Origin: Amycolatopsis iheyensis
GTDB taxonomy: Bacteria; Actinomycetota; Actinomycetes; Mycobacteriales; Pseudonocardiaceae
Assembly (NCBI RefSeq): GCF_024703995.1
Contig: NZ_JAMXQV010000018.1
Coordinates: forward strand, 1-64,000
Direction: 5' to 3'
Length of the DNA stretch: 64,000 nucleotides
In this document: in pieces, positions 8,480 to 18,064 of the stretch
How positions within the stretch are numbered: position 1 is the first letter of the stretch
How the letters are laid out: every line of letters starts with the position of its first letter
Program-made: the position numbers and the translations under genes
The notes under the pieces: model-generated
Databases searched by the model: none
The model's input: the letters and a program-made list of their open reading frames with translations, nothing else
Told to the model about the DNA's origin: nothing

Positions 8480-9058
8480 TCACCAGCTCCGGGACGAATA
8501 CGCGCCCTGGCCGGAGAAGACGGGCAGCGCCGGCGTCCGGTAGCGCAGGTACCGGAACGTGGGCGGCAGGAACGCCAGCACCAGCACGAGCACCGCCAGC
8601 CCGGCGAGCGCGACCCGGTCGACCATGGCGAAGCCGCCGTGGGTGAACATCGCGTCGGTGAAGCGGGCCAGCGGCACCCCGACCGACACCGGCTCGACCA
8701 GCAGGGCGCCGATGGCCAGCAGCGCGCCCAGGCCGAGCAGGACCGCGCCGGCCGTCGCGCGGAAGAACGTCGCCAGCGAACCGAGCAGCAGCACCAGTCC
8801 CGCGACGAGGTAGCCCGCGAGGTCGGCCAGCACCAGGCCGGGGAGCGCGCCGAGGCTGAATTCGGCCGGCATGTCGAGGAAGATCTTGACCGGCACATAT
8901 CCCGCGGCGACCGCGGCCGGTAGTCCGAGCGCGCCGGCGAGAACCGCCGTTACTCCGGACGGCCGAACCGATGAATACGAATGCGAATGCGACACCGGGT
9001 AGCCGAGCGAACCGGTCACAACTCCCCCATCAGCAGAGCGCGGGACGACGGCGCTCAC
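8480..9058 (-). CDS. Multi-pass membrane protein, unknown
   Basis: 192 residues from GTG 9058; GTG 9019 is an in-frame alternative. Five hydrophobic segments are visible, e.g. VTAVLAGALGLPAAVAAGYV, LADLAGYLVAGLVLLLGSLA, AVLLGLGALLAIGALLVEPV and ALAGLAVLVLVLAFLPP. No catalytic motif or family recognised. The short gap to the next membrane gene suggests a pair. Upstream (9059-9282) is a 224-bp gap of lower GC content with the promoter region and two hairpins. Confidence 0.5.
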   Translation of the reverse strand: MSAVVPRSADGGVVTGSLGYPVSHSHSYSSVRPSGVTAVLAGALGLPAAVAAGYVPVKIFLDMPAEFSLGALPGLVLADLAGYLVAGLVLLLGSLATFFRATAGAVLLGLGALLAIGALLVEPVSVGVPLARFTDAMFTHGGFAMVDRVALAGLAVLVLVLAFLPPTFRYLRYRTPALPVFSGQGAYSSRSW

Positions 9059-9189
9059 CCTAGTCCGGAAAGGGGAAACTGAACCCGAAAGGGAACGGAA
9101 TTCGGCCGGACGGCGGAACCCAAGATCATTTTTGTGCGGTAGCGGCAGAAATCATGTCATGCGATCCGCGCGGCCGTGCTGCTCGTTAA

Positions 9190-9206
9190 TTGTCCGAAAA
9201 GGACAA
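9190..9206. promoter_or_regulatory. Short dyad TTGTCC-GAAAA-GGACAA
   Basis: Six-base arms around GAAAA in the AT-richer gap between two leftward genes. It could be a small terminator or an operator; nothing else decides. Confidence 0.3.
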
Positions 9207-9227
9207 GTGCGTATTCGGCTATAAATG

Positions 9228-9266
9228 CAGCGTGCCCCGGAGCCGAATGGGCTCCGGGGCACGCTG
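9228..9266 (-). terminator. Hairpin terminator after the Pro/Gly/Gln-rich membrane protein gene
   Basis: Perfect 17-bp arms (CAGCGTGCCCCGGAGCC and its complement) around the loop GAATG, 17 bases past the stop of the leftward gene 9283-10818. There is no clear U-run on the minus strand, as is usual in actinomycetes. Confidence 0.75.
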
Positions 9267-9282
9267 TCTTCTCGAGACTGGT

Positions 9283-10818
9283 TCACCACTGCTGTTGCTG
9301 CGGCGGCTGGCCGAACCCGCCGCTCGGCGGGCCCTGCTGGCCCGGCTGCTGGCCGTAGCCGTGCGGCGGCTGACCCGGCTGCTGCGGGTAGCCCTGGCCC
9401 GGCTGGCCGTAGCCGCCCTGCTGCGGCGGCTGGCCCGGCTGCGGGAAGCCCCCGCTCGACGGCTGCGGGAACCCGCCGCTCGAGGGGTTGGGACCACCCG
9501 GCTGGCCGTAGCCCGGCGGCGGGCCGTAGCCCTGGCCCGGCTGCTGCGGGTAGCCCTGCGGCGGCTGGCCGAACCCACCCTGCTGACCCGGGTCGCCGAA
9601 CCCACCCGGGCCGGGCTGCCCCGGCTGCCCGAAGCCCGGCGGCGGACCGGGCTGCCCCGGCTGGCCGAACCCGCCCGGCTGCTGCGGGCCACCGAAGCCC
9701 TGCGGGCCGCCGAAGCCCGGCTGCGAGCCGGCCGCGCCGCCGCCACCGAGGCCGACGAACTGCTGGGTCGGCGGCAGGAGCCCGAGCACGCCGACGATGA
9801 GGATGAGCACGCCGAGGATCAGTGGCGGGAGCCCGATGCCGAACGTGTCCTTCTCGGACGCGGACGCCTGCGCGAGCGTCTGGGCGTTCGGCGTCATGCC
9901 GATCTTGATCAGCAGCGCGAAGAGCACGAGCAGCGCGCCGCCCACGACGACCACGATCGGGACGAACTTCTTGATCCCGCCGAGCTTGCCCGCGAGCGCG
10001 AGCCCGACGCCGCCGGCGAGGGAGATCAGCGAGCCCACCAGGACCATGATCACGTAGAACCAGAGCGTGCCCGGGCCGATGATGCCGGCCGCGTCGAGGA
10101 CCTTGTCGATCGCCGCCTGGTCCGGGGCGAGGTCGAAGATCTTCGAGTAGTCGCTCGCGTCGCCCATGTAACTGAACGAGATGATCAGCGCGATCAGGCC
10201 GAGCAGGGCGACGACGCCGCCGGCGATGTAGCCGAACAGGCCGTTGCCGCCCGCGGCCGGTCCGCCGAACTGCGGCGGCGGGGCGCCGAACCCGGGCTGC
10301 GGTGGGCCGCCGAAGCCGGGGCCGCCGAAGCCCTGCGGGGGCTGGCCGTAGCCACCCGGCTGCTGCCCGAACCCGCCCGGCTGGCCCGGCTGACCGGGCT
10401 GCCCCGGCTGGCCGAAGCCACCCGGCTGCTGGCCGAACGCCGCGGCCGGGTTGTCGGCCGCGCTCGGCGGCGGGGTGTACGGGATCGCGGGCGGCTGGGA
10501 ACCCGGCGGGACCAGCTGCGTGGAGTCCGCGACCGGGGCGTCGCCGCCGCCGGCCGGGTTCACCATCTGGGTCGCGTTCGCGTCGGCCGGGTTCATCATC
10601 TGGGTCGCGCCCGCCCCGCCGTCACCCGGCTGGACCGGCTGCACGACCTGGGTCGGCTCCGGCGTGTCCCCGAACGGGGAACCGGGGGCTTGTGGTTGCA
10701 CGACCTGGGTCGGCTCGGGGCTGCCGAACGGGTCCTGCTGCGGCTGGGGGCCACTCGGCGGGCCTTGAGGTGGCTGGCCGCCACCCCACGGCTGGTTCGG
10801 TGGCTGCGGTGCACTCAT
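9283..10818 (-). CDS. Gly/Pro/Gln-rich protein with a four-helix membrane core (DUF5336-like, 34-kDa-antigen type)
   Basis: A 511-residue three-part protein. Residues 1-~185 are disordered, with repeats of PTQVVQP and GGFGQPGQPGQPG. Residues ~190-355 hold the membrane core: LFGYIAGGVVALLGLIALII, LWFYVIMVLVGSLISLAGGV, FVPIVVVVGGALLVLFALLI and LPPLILGVLILIVGVLGLLP. Residues ~360-511 are a second Gly-Gln-Pro tail (GQPGQPG, YGQPGQGYPQQPG) ending in PPQQQQW. The layout matches the mycobacterial DUF5336 family, of unknown function; there the repeats lie outside a membrane anchor. Codon use follows the neighbours. Confidence 0.6.
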   Translation of the reverse strand: MSAPQPPNQPWGGGQPPQGPPSGPQPQQDPFGSPEPTQVVQPQAPGSPFGDTPEPTQVVQPVQPGDGGAGATQMMNPADANATQMVNPAGGGDAPVADSTQLVPPGSQPPAIPYTPPPSAADNPAAAFGQQPGGFGQPGQPGQPGQPGGFGQQPGGYGQPPQGFGGPGFGGPPQPGFGAPPPQFGGPAAGGNGLFGYIAGGVVALLGLIALIISFSYMGDASDYSKIFDLAPDQAAIDKVLDAAGIIGPGTLWFYVIMVLVGSLISLAGGVGLALAGKLGGIKKFVPIVVVVGGALLVLFALLIKIGMTPNAQTLAQASASEKDTFGIGLPPLILGVLILIVGVLGLLPPTQQFVGLGGGGAAGSQPGFGGPQGFGGPQQPGGFGQPGQPGPPPGFGQPGQPGPGGFGDPGQQGGFGQPPQGYPQQPGQGYGPPPGYGQPGGPNPSSGGFPQPSSGGFPQPGQPPQQGGYGQPGQGYPQQPGQPPHGYGQQPGQQGPPSGGFGQPPQQQQW

Positions 10819-10946
10819 GTGGGTCTTGAACCCCCTTGACGAGGACGCGAAAGTGTTCTACTCGCGCCCACGCTATCGGATCACCCGGCAGGGCGCTCGT
10901 AACGCCCCTGCCGGGTCCGCCGATTAAGACACTTCTCAGCCGTTGT

Positions 10947-12317
10947 TCAGCGCCCGGCCAGGAAGCCCAGCAGGTCGTGCCGGGTGACGACCCCGGCGGG
11001 CTTGCCGTCGATCAGCACGAGCGCCCCGTCGGCGCCCTCGAGCGCCGTCATCGCGGCCCCGACCTGCTCACCGCCGCCGATCGTCGGCAGCGGCGGGGAC
11101 ATGTGCCGCTCGAGCCGGTCGGCCAGCTGCGCCTTGCCGGTGAACAGCGCGTCGAGCAGGTCGCGCTCGTTGACCGCGCCGACGACCTCGGCCGCCATCA
11201 CCGGCGGCTCCGCGCTGACCACGGGCATCTGGCTGACGGCGAACTCCGCCAGGATCGCGACGGCCTCGGCGACGGTCTCGTTCGGGTGCGAGTGCACCAG
11301 CGCCGGCAGGTGCCCGCTCTTCTTGGTGAGCACGTCGGCGACCGTCGCGCCGGAGGAGTCGGGCGGCAGGAAGCCGTAGGAGGACATCCAGGTGTCGTTG
11401 AAGACCTTCGTCATGTAGCCGCGGCCGCCGTCGGGCAGCAGCACGACCACGACGTCGTCCTCGGTCAGCCGCTCGGCGAGCTTCAGCGCGGCGGCGACGG
11501 CCATCCCGCAGGAGCCGCCGACCAGCAGGCCCTCCTCGAGCGCGAGGCGGCGGGTGACCTGGAAGGAGTCGGCGTCGGAGACCGGGATGATCTCGTCGGC
11601 GATGTTGCGGTCGTAGGTGTCCGGCCAGAAGTCCTCGCCGACGCCCTCGACCAGGTACGGCCGGCCGCTGCCGCCGGAGTAGACCGAGCCCTCCGGGTCC
11701 GCGCCGACCACCTGCACGCGGCCGTCGCTGACCTCCTTGAGGTACTTGCCGGTGCCGGAGATGGTGCCGCCGGTGCCGACGCCCGCGACGAAGTGCGTGA
11801 TCTTGCCTTCGGTCTGCGTCCACAGCTCCGGGCCGGTGGAGAGGTAGTGGCTCTCGGGGTTCTGCGGGTTGGCGTACTGGTTGGGCTTCCAGGCGCCGTC
11901 GATCTCGCGGACCAGGCGGTCGGAGACGTTGTAGTAGGAGTCCGGGTGCTCGGGCGCGACCGCGGTCGGGCAGACCACGACGCGGGCGCCGTAGGCCTTG
12001 AGGACGTTGCGCTTGTCCTCGCTGACCTTGTCCGGGCAGACGAACACGCACTGGTAGCCCTTGCGCTGGGCGACCATGGCCAGGCCGACGCCGGTGTTGC
12101 CGGACGTCGGCTCCACGATCGTGCCGCCCGGGCGCAGCTCGCCGGAGCGCTCCGCGGCCTCGATCATGCGCAACGCGATGCGGTCCTTGACCGAGCCACC
12201 CGGGTTCAGGTACTCGACCTTGGCCAGCACGAGCGGCTTGAGCCCCTTGGTCAACGAGTTCAGCTTGACCAGCGGGGTGTTGCCCACGAGGTCTGCGATG
12301 TGCTCTGCGTACTCCAC
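10947..12317 (-). CDS. cbs: Cystathionine beta-synthase
   Basis: A 456-residue PLP enzyme condensing serine (or O-acetylserine) and homocysteine to cystathionine. The GTG at 12317 gives the standard start VEYAEHIADLVGNTPLVKLN; the frame upstream to 12497 is not supported. Seen: the PLP-lysine motif PGGSVKDRIALRMIE, EPTSGNTGVGLAMVA, the phosphate loop GVGTGGTISGTGKYL, and GGSCGMAVAAAL. The C-terminal ~120 residues hold two CBS domains (VADVLTKKSGHLPALVHSHP ... GAVNERDLLDAL; GAAMTALEGADGALVLIDGK ... GVVTRHDLLGFL). Together with the gamma-synthase gene this gives methionine/cysteine interconversion. Confidence 0.92.
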   Translation of the reverse strand: MEYAEHIADLVGNTPLVKLNSLTKGLKPLVLAKVEYLNPGGSVKDRIALRMIEAAERSGELRPGGTIVEPTSGNTGVGLAMVAQRKGYQCVFVCPDKVSEDKRNVLKAYGARVVVCPTAVAPEHPDSYYNVSDRLVREIDGAWKPNQYANPQNPESHYLSTGPELWTQTEGKITHFVAGVGTGGTISGTGKYLKEVSDGRVQVVGADPEGSVYSGGSGRPYLVEGVGEDFWPDTYDRNIADEIIPVSDADSFQVTRRLALEEGLLVGGSCGMAVAAALKLAERLTEDDVVVVLLPDGGRGYMTKVFNDTWMSSYGFLPPDSSGATVADVLTKKSGHLPALVHSHPNETVAEAVAILAEFAVSQMPVVSAEPPVMAAEVVGAVNERDLLDALFTGKAQLADRLERHMSPPLPTIGGGEQVGAAMTALEGADGALVLIDGKPAGVVTRHDLLGFLAGR

Positions 12318-12656
12318 GACCGCCAGCCTAAACGGCGGACCGGTCGGGTTGTCCACTCGTGCGGGGACCCGGGTGGGCCCCCGGGTGCGCGTCGGTGATG
12401 GCGGGCCGCGAACCGCGAGGTCGGGCCGTCCGGCGAAGACCGGAGGCGGCCACCAAGCCGCGCGTCTACGCCGGAGCCGGCCCGAGGGCCGCCGCACGCC
12501 GATCCGTCATCCCGTCCCGGAGGTTCCACCCGGCGCCGACACCGCGCCGACACCCCATCCGCAGGGCCAGGGACGCCCCGCAGGCGGCCCGTCCGATTGT
12601 CATCGCCAGTTCACCTCCCAGGTCAGGAATGGCGATCTTGTCTTCGTTCGACGATT
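12318..12656. other. Intergenic region with no supported gene
   Basis: 339 bp between two leftward genes. Open frames here are shadows. The stretch 12600-12660 is less GC-rich than its surroundings. No RNA gene or clear hairpin seen; it should hold the cbs promoter. Confidence 0.4.
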
Positions 12657-13631
12657 CTATCGGCGCTCCGGTTGCCCCGGCTCATCCTTTCGTGTCAATT
12701 GTGACCAACCCGACCGTTCGGCGATCGGGCGTTCTTCCCAGCCGTTCGGCCAGGTCCTCGGGAAACCCTGTTGGGCTTCGGCGCCGGCGAGCCGGGCGAC
12801 GGACTTCACGCCGAAATCGACCGGACCCGCGAAGACGGCGCCGTTGAACGTTTCGGACCCGTCGACGAATTCGACACCACGGAAATCGACGCGGTTCTCG
12901 AAGGTCGCTTTGTTGAAGTCCGCTTTGCCGAGGAATTCGGAGCCGCGGAAGGAGGTCAGGTCGGAGAACCGCGTCTCGTAGCAGGTGATCGAACGGATCA
13001 CGCAGTGCGTGAGGTTCAGCCCGACCAGCGTCGCCCCGGAGAAGTCGAGGTCGACGCCGGGCCAGAAGCCGGTGTCCGGCTCGCCGGGCGGGCCGGGTCG
13101 CAGGTGCTGCCGGATGATCCGCTGGGCGGTCTTGCGGACCTGCAGCTCCTCGAGGTTCGTCGCGTGGTCGTCGAAGGGCATCCGCAGGTAGGCGCAGAGG
13201 ACGTTGACGATCGTCTGCCGATGCTCGGCGTACCCGCCGGCCAGCCGCTCGAGGGCGTACAGCCCGGCGAGCCGGACCGGGGCCTTGTCGCTGCCGAGCT
13301 GGTCGGCGGCCTTGCCGTAGATCTCGGTGACCCGGCGTTCGGTGGCGTCGTGGTCCTTCTGCACGAGGTCCAGTTCGGCCGAGCGCTGCCGGCGCGCGGC
13401 GAGCAGCAGGGCGGCGGCACCCCCGGTGCCGACGACGATGTTGGCGGCGGTCTTCAGGGCGTCGAGCCGCGCGGAGTCCTCCGGGCGGCCACCGCCCAGG
13501 AGGCTCAGCAGCAGGGTCGCCGACACCGCGGCGACCATCAGCAGGCCGGCTCCCCACAGCAGGATCGTCCTGGTCCGCAGCACCCGCGCGTCCGTCCCCA
13601 CCCCGGTGATCCTGCCAGCCGGGTGTTGCAT
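12657..13631 (-). CDS. Membrane-anchored pentapeptide-repeat-like protein
   Basis: 324 residues from ATG 13631. Two N-terminal membrane helices (ILLWGAGLLMVAAVSATLLL and ANIVVGTGGAAALLLAAR) are followed by a conserved cytoplasmic segment with ATERRVTEIYGKAADQLGSD and VRLAGLYALERLAGGYAEHR. The C-terminal half has degenerate five-residue repeats (DFSGATLVGLNLTHC, SFRGSEFLGKADFNKATFEN, VDFRGVEFVDGSETFNGAVF) that predict a right-handed beta helix. This architecture is frequent in actinomycetes; its role is unknown. The gene is divergent from the thiolase gene with about 85 bp between starts. Confidence 0.65.
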   Translation of the reverse strand: MQHPAGRITGVGTDARVLRTRTILLWGAGLLMVAAVSATLLLSLLGGGRPEDSARLDALKTAANIVVGTGGAAALLLAARRQRSAELDLVQKDHDATERRVTEIYGKAADQLGSDKAPVRLAGLYALERLAGGYAEHRQTIVNVLCAYLRMPFDDHATNLEELQVRKTAQRIIRQHLRPGPPGEPDTGFWPGVDLDFSGATLVGLNLTHCVIRSITCYETRFSDLTSFRGSEFLGKADFNKATFENRVDFRGVEFVDGSETFNGAVFAGPVDFGVKSVARLAGAEAQQGFPRTWPNGWEERPIAERSGWSQLTRKDEPGQPERR

Positions 13632-13716
13632 TGGTCGCGTTCGACTTTGCCCGCGGGCGTCGGCGCGGCAGTATGTGAGCAACCGCTTAGCTCGCGATAC
13701 GAGGATGTGTCACGTC

Positions 13717-14937
13717 ATGCCTGAAGCTGTCATCGTCTCCACCGCCCGCTCGCCGATCGGCCGCGCCGGGAAGGGTTCGCTGGTCAGCATGCGGCCCGAC
13801 GACCTGACCGTGCAGATGGTCCAGGCGGCGCTGGCCAAGGTGCCGGAGCTGGACCCCGCCGACATCGACGACCTGATGCTGGGCTGCGGCCTGCCGGGCG
13901 GCGAGTCCGGGTTCAACATGGGCCGCGCCGTCGCCGTCGAGCTCGGGTACGACCACCTGCCCGGCTGCACCATCACGCGGTACTGCTCGTCCAGCCTGCA
14001 GACCACCCGGATGGCGTTCCACGCGATCAAGGCCGGCGAGGGCGACGTCTTCATCTCGGCCGGCGTCGAGACCGTCTCGCGGTTCGCCAAGGGCAGCTCG
14101 GACTCGTGGCCGGACACGCACAACCCGCTGTTCGCCGACGCCGAGCAGCGCACCGCCGCGACCGCCGAGTCGGGCACCGACAGCTGGACCGACCCGCGCG
14201 GCGACGGCAACGTCCCCGACGTCTACATCGCGATGGGCCAGACCGCGGAGAACCTGGCGCGGCTCAAGGGCGTCACGCGCGAGGACATGGACGAGTTCGG
14301 CGTCCGCTCGCAGAACCTGGCGGAGAAGGCCATCGCCGACGGCTTCTGGGCCAAGGACATCACCCCGGTGACGCTCGCGGACGGCACGGTCGTCTCGAAG
14401 GACGACGGCCCGCGCGCCGGCGTCACCATCGAAGGCGTCTCGGGGCTCAAGCCGGTGTTCCGTCCCGACGGCCGCGTCACGGCGGGCAACTGCTGCGCGC
14501 TCAACGACGGCGCCGCGGCGCTGGTCATCATGTCCGACACCAAGGCCCGCGAGCTGGGCCTGACGCCGCTGGCGCGGATCGTGTCGACCGGCGTGACGGG
14601 CCTTTCGCCGGAGATCATGGGCTACGGCCCGGTGGAGGCGTCCAAGCAGGCGCTTTCGCGTGCCGGGCTGTCGATCGGCGACATCGACCTGGTGGAGATC
14701 AACGAGGCGTTCGCCGCGCAGGTCATCCCGTCGTACCGCGACCTGGGCATCGACCTGGACCGCCTGAACGTCAACGGCGGCGCGATCGCGGTGGGCCACC
14801 CGTTCGGCATGACCGGCGCGCGCATCACGTCGACGCTGATCAACTCCCTGCAGCACCACGACAAGCAGTTCGGCCTGGAGACGATGTGCGTCGGCGGCGG
14901 CCAGGGCATGGCGCTGATCATCGAACGCCTCTCCTGA
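13717..14937 (+). CDS. Acetyl-CoA C-acetyltransferase (thiolase)
   Basis: A 406-residue thiolase that condenses or cleaves acyl-CoA at the 3-keto position (beta-oxidation or acetoacetyl-CoA formation). Seen: N-terminal EAVIVSTARSPIGRAGKGSL; the nucleophile Cys in TRYCSSSLQTTRMAFHAIKA; the hinge EINEAFAAQVIPSY; the His motif GGAIAVGHPFGMTGARI; and the second catalytic Cys in TMCVGGGQGMALI. ATG 13717 fits the family start; ATG 13705 is also in frame but has no room for a ribosome site. Monocistronic, ending at a strong hairpin. Confidence 0.9.
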   Translation: MPEAVIVSTARSPIGRAGKGSLVSMRPDDLTVQMVQAALAKVPELDPADIDDLMLGCGLPGGESGFNMGRAVAVELGYDHLPGCTITRYCSSSLQTTRMAFHAIKAGEGDVFISAGVETVSRFAKGSSDSWPDTHNPLFADAEQRTAATAESGTDSWTDPRGDGNVPDVYIAMGQTAENLARLKGVTREDMDEFGVRSQNLAEKAIADGFWAKDITPVTLADGTVVSKDDGPRAGVTIEGVSGLKPVFRPDGRVTAGNCCALNDGAAALVIMSDTKARELGLTPLARIVSTGVTGLSPEIMGYGPVEASKQALSRAGLSIGDIDLVEINEAFAAQVIPSYRDLGIDLDRLNVNGGAIAVGHPFGMTGARITSTLINSLQHHDKQFGLETMCVGGGQGMALIIERLS

Positions 14938-14945
14938 CCTCGGCC

Positions 14946-14989
14946 TCGTGAGTGGTTAGGGCGGTTCTAACCGCCCTAACCACTCACGA
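14946..14989. terminator. Two-way hairpin terminator between convergent genes
   Basis: A perfect inverted repeat with 21-bp arms (core GTGAGTGGTTAGGGCGGTT) around CT, starting 8 bases after the thiolase stop and 18 bases before the exporter's 3' end. It is unrelated in sequence to the CCCCAATGTGG element. Confidence 0.85.
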
Positions 14990-15007
14990 CAGCCACGGCA
15001 GACCCCG

Positions 15008-16534
15008 CTAGTGGACCATTGCCGGTGGGGCGGCCACCTCGCCTTCCGCCGGGGCGGCCGGTTTCGTCTTCGGCAGGAACAGTGCCGGGATCACGCACAG
15101 CACCACCAGCACCAGCGACCAGACGAACGTCGTCGAGAACGCGTCGGCCGCCAGGCCCGTGGCCGCCTCGTGTGACGCCGGGTTCAGGATCGCCGCCGTG
15201 GCCGCCAGCTGGCCCTGGGCCGTCGGGACGCCGAACTTGCCCGCCAGCAGCGCCGCCAGGATCGTCGCCATCACCGCCGAGCCGATCGCGCCCGCCGTCT
15301 GCTGGACGATGTTCGTCGCCGTGGACGCGCGGGCCATGTCCGCCGGCCGCAGCGTCTGCAGGGCCGACGTCGTGATCGGCATCATCGTGCAGCCCATGCC
15401 GAGGCCCATCACGAACAGCGCCGAGAGCAGCGTCCAGTACGACGTGGTCGCCGTGACCTGCGTCAGCACCGCCATCGAGCCGACGATCAGCACCATGCCC
15501 GGCAGCACGATCTTGCGCGCGCCCACCTTGTCGGCCAGCCGGCCGGCGACCGGCATCGTGAGCATCGCGCCGAAGCCCTGCGGCGCCAGCAACAGCCCCG
15601 CGTGCAGCGTCGTTTCGCCGCGCACCAGCAGGAAGTAGGTCGGCAGCAGCATCATCCCGCCGAGGAACGCGACGAAGAACAGCGACATCGTCACCATCGC
15701 CACGGTGAACGCGCGGTTCTTGAACAGCCGCAGGTCCACCAGCGGGTTCGGCACGCGCAGCGCGCGCAGCACGAACGCCACCAGCAGCGCCAGCCCGGCG
15801 ACCGCCGGCAGCCACACCTCGACCGCGCCGATCCCGCCCGCCGACGGGATCTTCGAGACGCCGAAGATCAACGCGGCCAGCCCCGGCGACACCATCAGCA
15901 TGCCCGCGAAGTCGAACGGCGCGGTGGCCTCCGGCTCGTCCTTCGGCAGCAGCCGCCACGACAGCAGCAGCGTGACGACGCCGATCGGCACGTTGATGAA
16001 GAAGATCCAGCGCCAGCTCACGGCGTCGACCAGCCAGCCGCCGAGGATCGGGCCGCCGATCGGGCCGAGCAGCATCGGCACGCCCAGCACCGCCATCACG
16101 CGCCCGAGCCGCTGCGGACCCGCCGCGCGGGTCAGGATCGTCATCCCGCACGGCATCAGCATGCCGCCGCCGAAGCCCTGCAGGACGCGGAAGAGGATCA
16201 GCGTTTCGATGTTCCAGGCCAGGCCCGCCAGCATGGAGCCGGCCAGGAACAGCACGATCGCGACCATGTAGAGCCGTTTGGTGCCGAACTTCTCGGACGC
16301 CCAGCCGGTGACCGGGATGACGGTGGCCAGCGCCAGCAGGTAGCCGGTGGCGACCCACTGGATGACGTCGAACGACGTCGAGAACTCGATCGTCAGCTTC
16401 TGCAGCGCGACGTTGACCACCGTGGTGTCCAGGATCGCCATGATGGCGCCCAGGACGACCACGGAGGCCACTTTCAGCACCCCGGCGTCGAGCGCGTCAC
16501 TGTTCGGCGCCGAGCCGGTTCTTTGCGTGGTCAT
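15008..16534 (-). CDS. DHA2-family (EmrB/QacA) drug:H+ antiporter
   Basis: A 508-residue, 14-helix major facilitator. Seen: ASVVVLGAIMAILDTTVVNV in helix 1 (motif D1, typical of DHA2), the motif A-like loop ASEKFGTKRLYM, the antiporter motif C region VLGVPMLLGPIGGPILGGWL, and WRWIFFINVPIGVVTLLLSW. It exports hydrophobic drugs or metabolites in exchange for protons at the cytoplasmic membrane. No regulator gene adjoins it and it stands alone, so the substrate cannot be inferred. Confidence 0.85.
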   Translation of the reverse strand: MTTQRTGSAPNSDALDAGVLKVASVVVLGAIMAILDTTVVNVALQKLTIEFSTSFDVIQWVATGYLLALATVIPVTGWASEKFGTKRLYMVAIVLFLAGSMLAGLAWNIETLILFRVLQGFGGGMLMPCGMTILTRAAGPQRLGRVMAVLGVPMLLGPIGGPILGGWLVDAVSWRWIFFINVPIGVVTLLLSWRLLPKDEPEATAPFDFAGMLMVSPGLAALIFGVSKIPSAGGIGAVEVWLPAVAGLALLVAFVLRALRVPNPLVDLRLFKNRAFTVAMVTMSLFFVAFLGGMMLLPTYFLLVRGETTLHAGLLLAPQGFGAMLTMPVAGRLADKVGARKIVLPGMVLIVGSMAVLTQVTATTSYWTLLSALFVMGLGMGCTMMPITTSALQTLRPADMARASTATNIVQQTAGAIGSAVMATILAALLAGKFGVPTAQGQLAATAAILNPASHEAATGLAADAFSTTFVWSLVLVVLCVIPALFLPKTKPAAPAEGEVAAPPAMVH

Positions 16535-16600
16535 AAGGAGAAGTCCCCCCGGTTTCGTCGATTGTCCGCGAGAGTACCGGGGGGCTCCGACAAAAACGGC

Positions 16601-17869
16601 TCAGCAGATGCTGTCGGCCGGCTCCGGGTTCGCGAGCCCGAACAGCGGGCGCAGCTTGAGGCCGAGCCACGTGCCGCCGAGCGCGAACGCGCCCCACAGC
16701 CAGCCGTGCAGGCTGCCGGTGGAGATCCCGCCGAGGTACGCGCCGATGTTGCAGCCGCCCGCCATCCGCGCGCCGACCCCCATCATGATCCCGCCGAGGA
16801 TCGCGGCGACGGCCGTGCGCCACGGGATCGAGCTGTGGATCTTCCACGCGCCCGCGGCCGCGGCGGCCACCGCGGCGCCGATCATGATCCCGATGTCGGT
16901 GAGGCTGGTCTTGTCCTGCCAGATCGGCCCGGCCAGCGACGTCGCGTTGGCCTTCTGCTGCCAGAACTCCCACGACTCGGGGTGCAGCCCGAACACCTGC
17001 AGGATCTTCGCGCCCCACAAGGCGAACGCGCTCGTGACGCCCCAGATCCCGCCGGAGACCAGGAAGACCGCGCCGGCCAGCACGCCGAGCACGACCGCGC
17101 CGACAAGCACCGGCCACGAGCCGCGGAAGATCCGCGCGAACCCGCGCGCGGTCGGCACGACGTCCACCGGCGGCGGCGTGCGGCGGCGCTGCACTGCCCG
17201 GGTGACCAGCACGATCCCGGCGAGCACGGCGATCGTGATCGCCCACGAGCCGAACCAGCCGACGTGGTCGGCCAGCAGCACACCCGGGAAGGCCGGCCAG
17301 CCGTTGAGCAGCGGGTAGGCCCAGGTGTAGAGCACGGAACCGGTGATGAACCCGCCGAGGGTCAGGACGATCGTGGACTGGCCGGAGCCGACCGCGAACA
17401 GCGTCCCGGACGCGCACGCGCCGCCGAGCTGCATGCCGATCGCGAAAAGCGTCGCGCCGACGAAGAGGGCGAGCCCGAGCGGGCTGGCCGTCGGCGCCGG
17501 TTTGCTGCCGAAGAGCCCGGCGCCGGTGCCGGCGATCAGCGCGATCAGCGTCGCGGCGGTGCCCAGCAGGAGGGTGTGGGCACGCAGGCCCTGGCCGTTG
17601 CCGACGGCGATCAGCTGCCGCCACGCCGAGGTGAAGCCGAACCGCGAGTGGAACAGCGCGAGCCCGAGCCCCAGGCCGAGCAGCAGCAGGACGCCGAACT
17701 TGGCGCCTTGGCTCGCCCAGACGTACCAGGTCAGGCCGACGGAGAGCACACCGGCGACCGCCAGCGGCACCACGCGGACGGGCTCTTCCGGCTTCGGCAC
17801 GGGTGCGGCGCAGGACGTGGGGAACTCGAGGAACTTCTTTTCACCGGCAGGGGATTCGGTCGTCGCCAC
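16601..17869 (-). CDS. YeeE/YedE-family transporter (thiosulfate or related sulfur compound uptake)
   Basis: A 422-residue integral membrane protein with about ten helices, GTG 17869 start. It shows the family's duplicated Cys motifs: MQLGGACASGTLFAVGSGQ and GARMAGGCNIGAYLGGIST; these Cys residues line the thiosulfate path in the characterised YeeE. The N-terminal ~40 residues are cytoplasmic and hydrophilic. A fused or adjacent TusA-like sulfur carrier, often present, is not seen. Its place near two transsulfuration genes fits sulfur assimilation, but no operon links them. Confidence 0.8.
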   Translation of the reverse strand: MATTESPAGEKKFLEFPTSCAAPVPKPEEPVRVVPLAVAGVLSVGLTWYVWASQGAKFGVLLLLGLGLGLALFHSRFGFTSAWRQLIAVGNGQGLRAHTLLLGTAATLIALIAGTGAGLFGSKPAPTASPLGLALFVGATLFAIGMQLGGACASGTLFAVGSGQSTIVLTLGGFITGSVLYTWAYPLLNGWPAFPGVLLADHVGWFGSWAITIAVLAGIVLVTRAVQRRRTPPPVDVVPTARGFARIFRGSWPVLVGAVVLGVLAGAVFLVSGGIWGVTSAFALWGAKILQVFGLHPESWEFWQQKANATSLAGPIWQDKTSLTDIGIMIGAAVAAAAAGAWKIHSSIPWRTAVAAILGGIMMGVGARMAGGCNIGAYLGGISTGSLHGWLWGAFALGGTWLGLKLRPLFGLANPEPADSIC

Positions 17870-18064
17870 CAGTACTCCAGGCTTGGGTGGGCGGAGCAGG
17901 ACGAGCAACGTTAGGTCCGGTGATCGGCTTGTCGCAGCCCGTCGCACAGTGTGGGACGAATGGAGCAATCCGGCCGCTATCACCCGTTCGGCAGTTACGG
18001 AGAGACGCTGAACAACCTTAGATTCGATCTTGATCTGAATGACCCAGGATCGAAACGAGGGTGG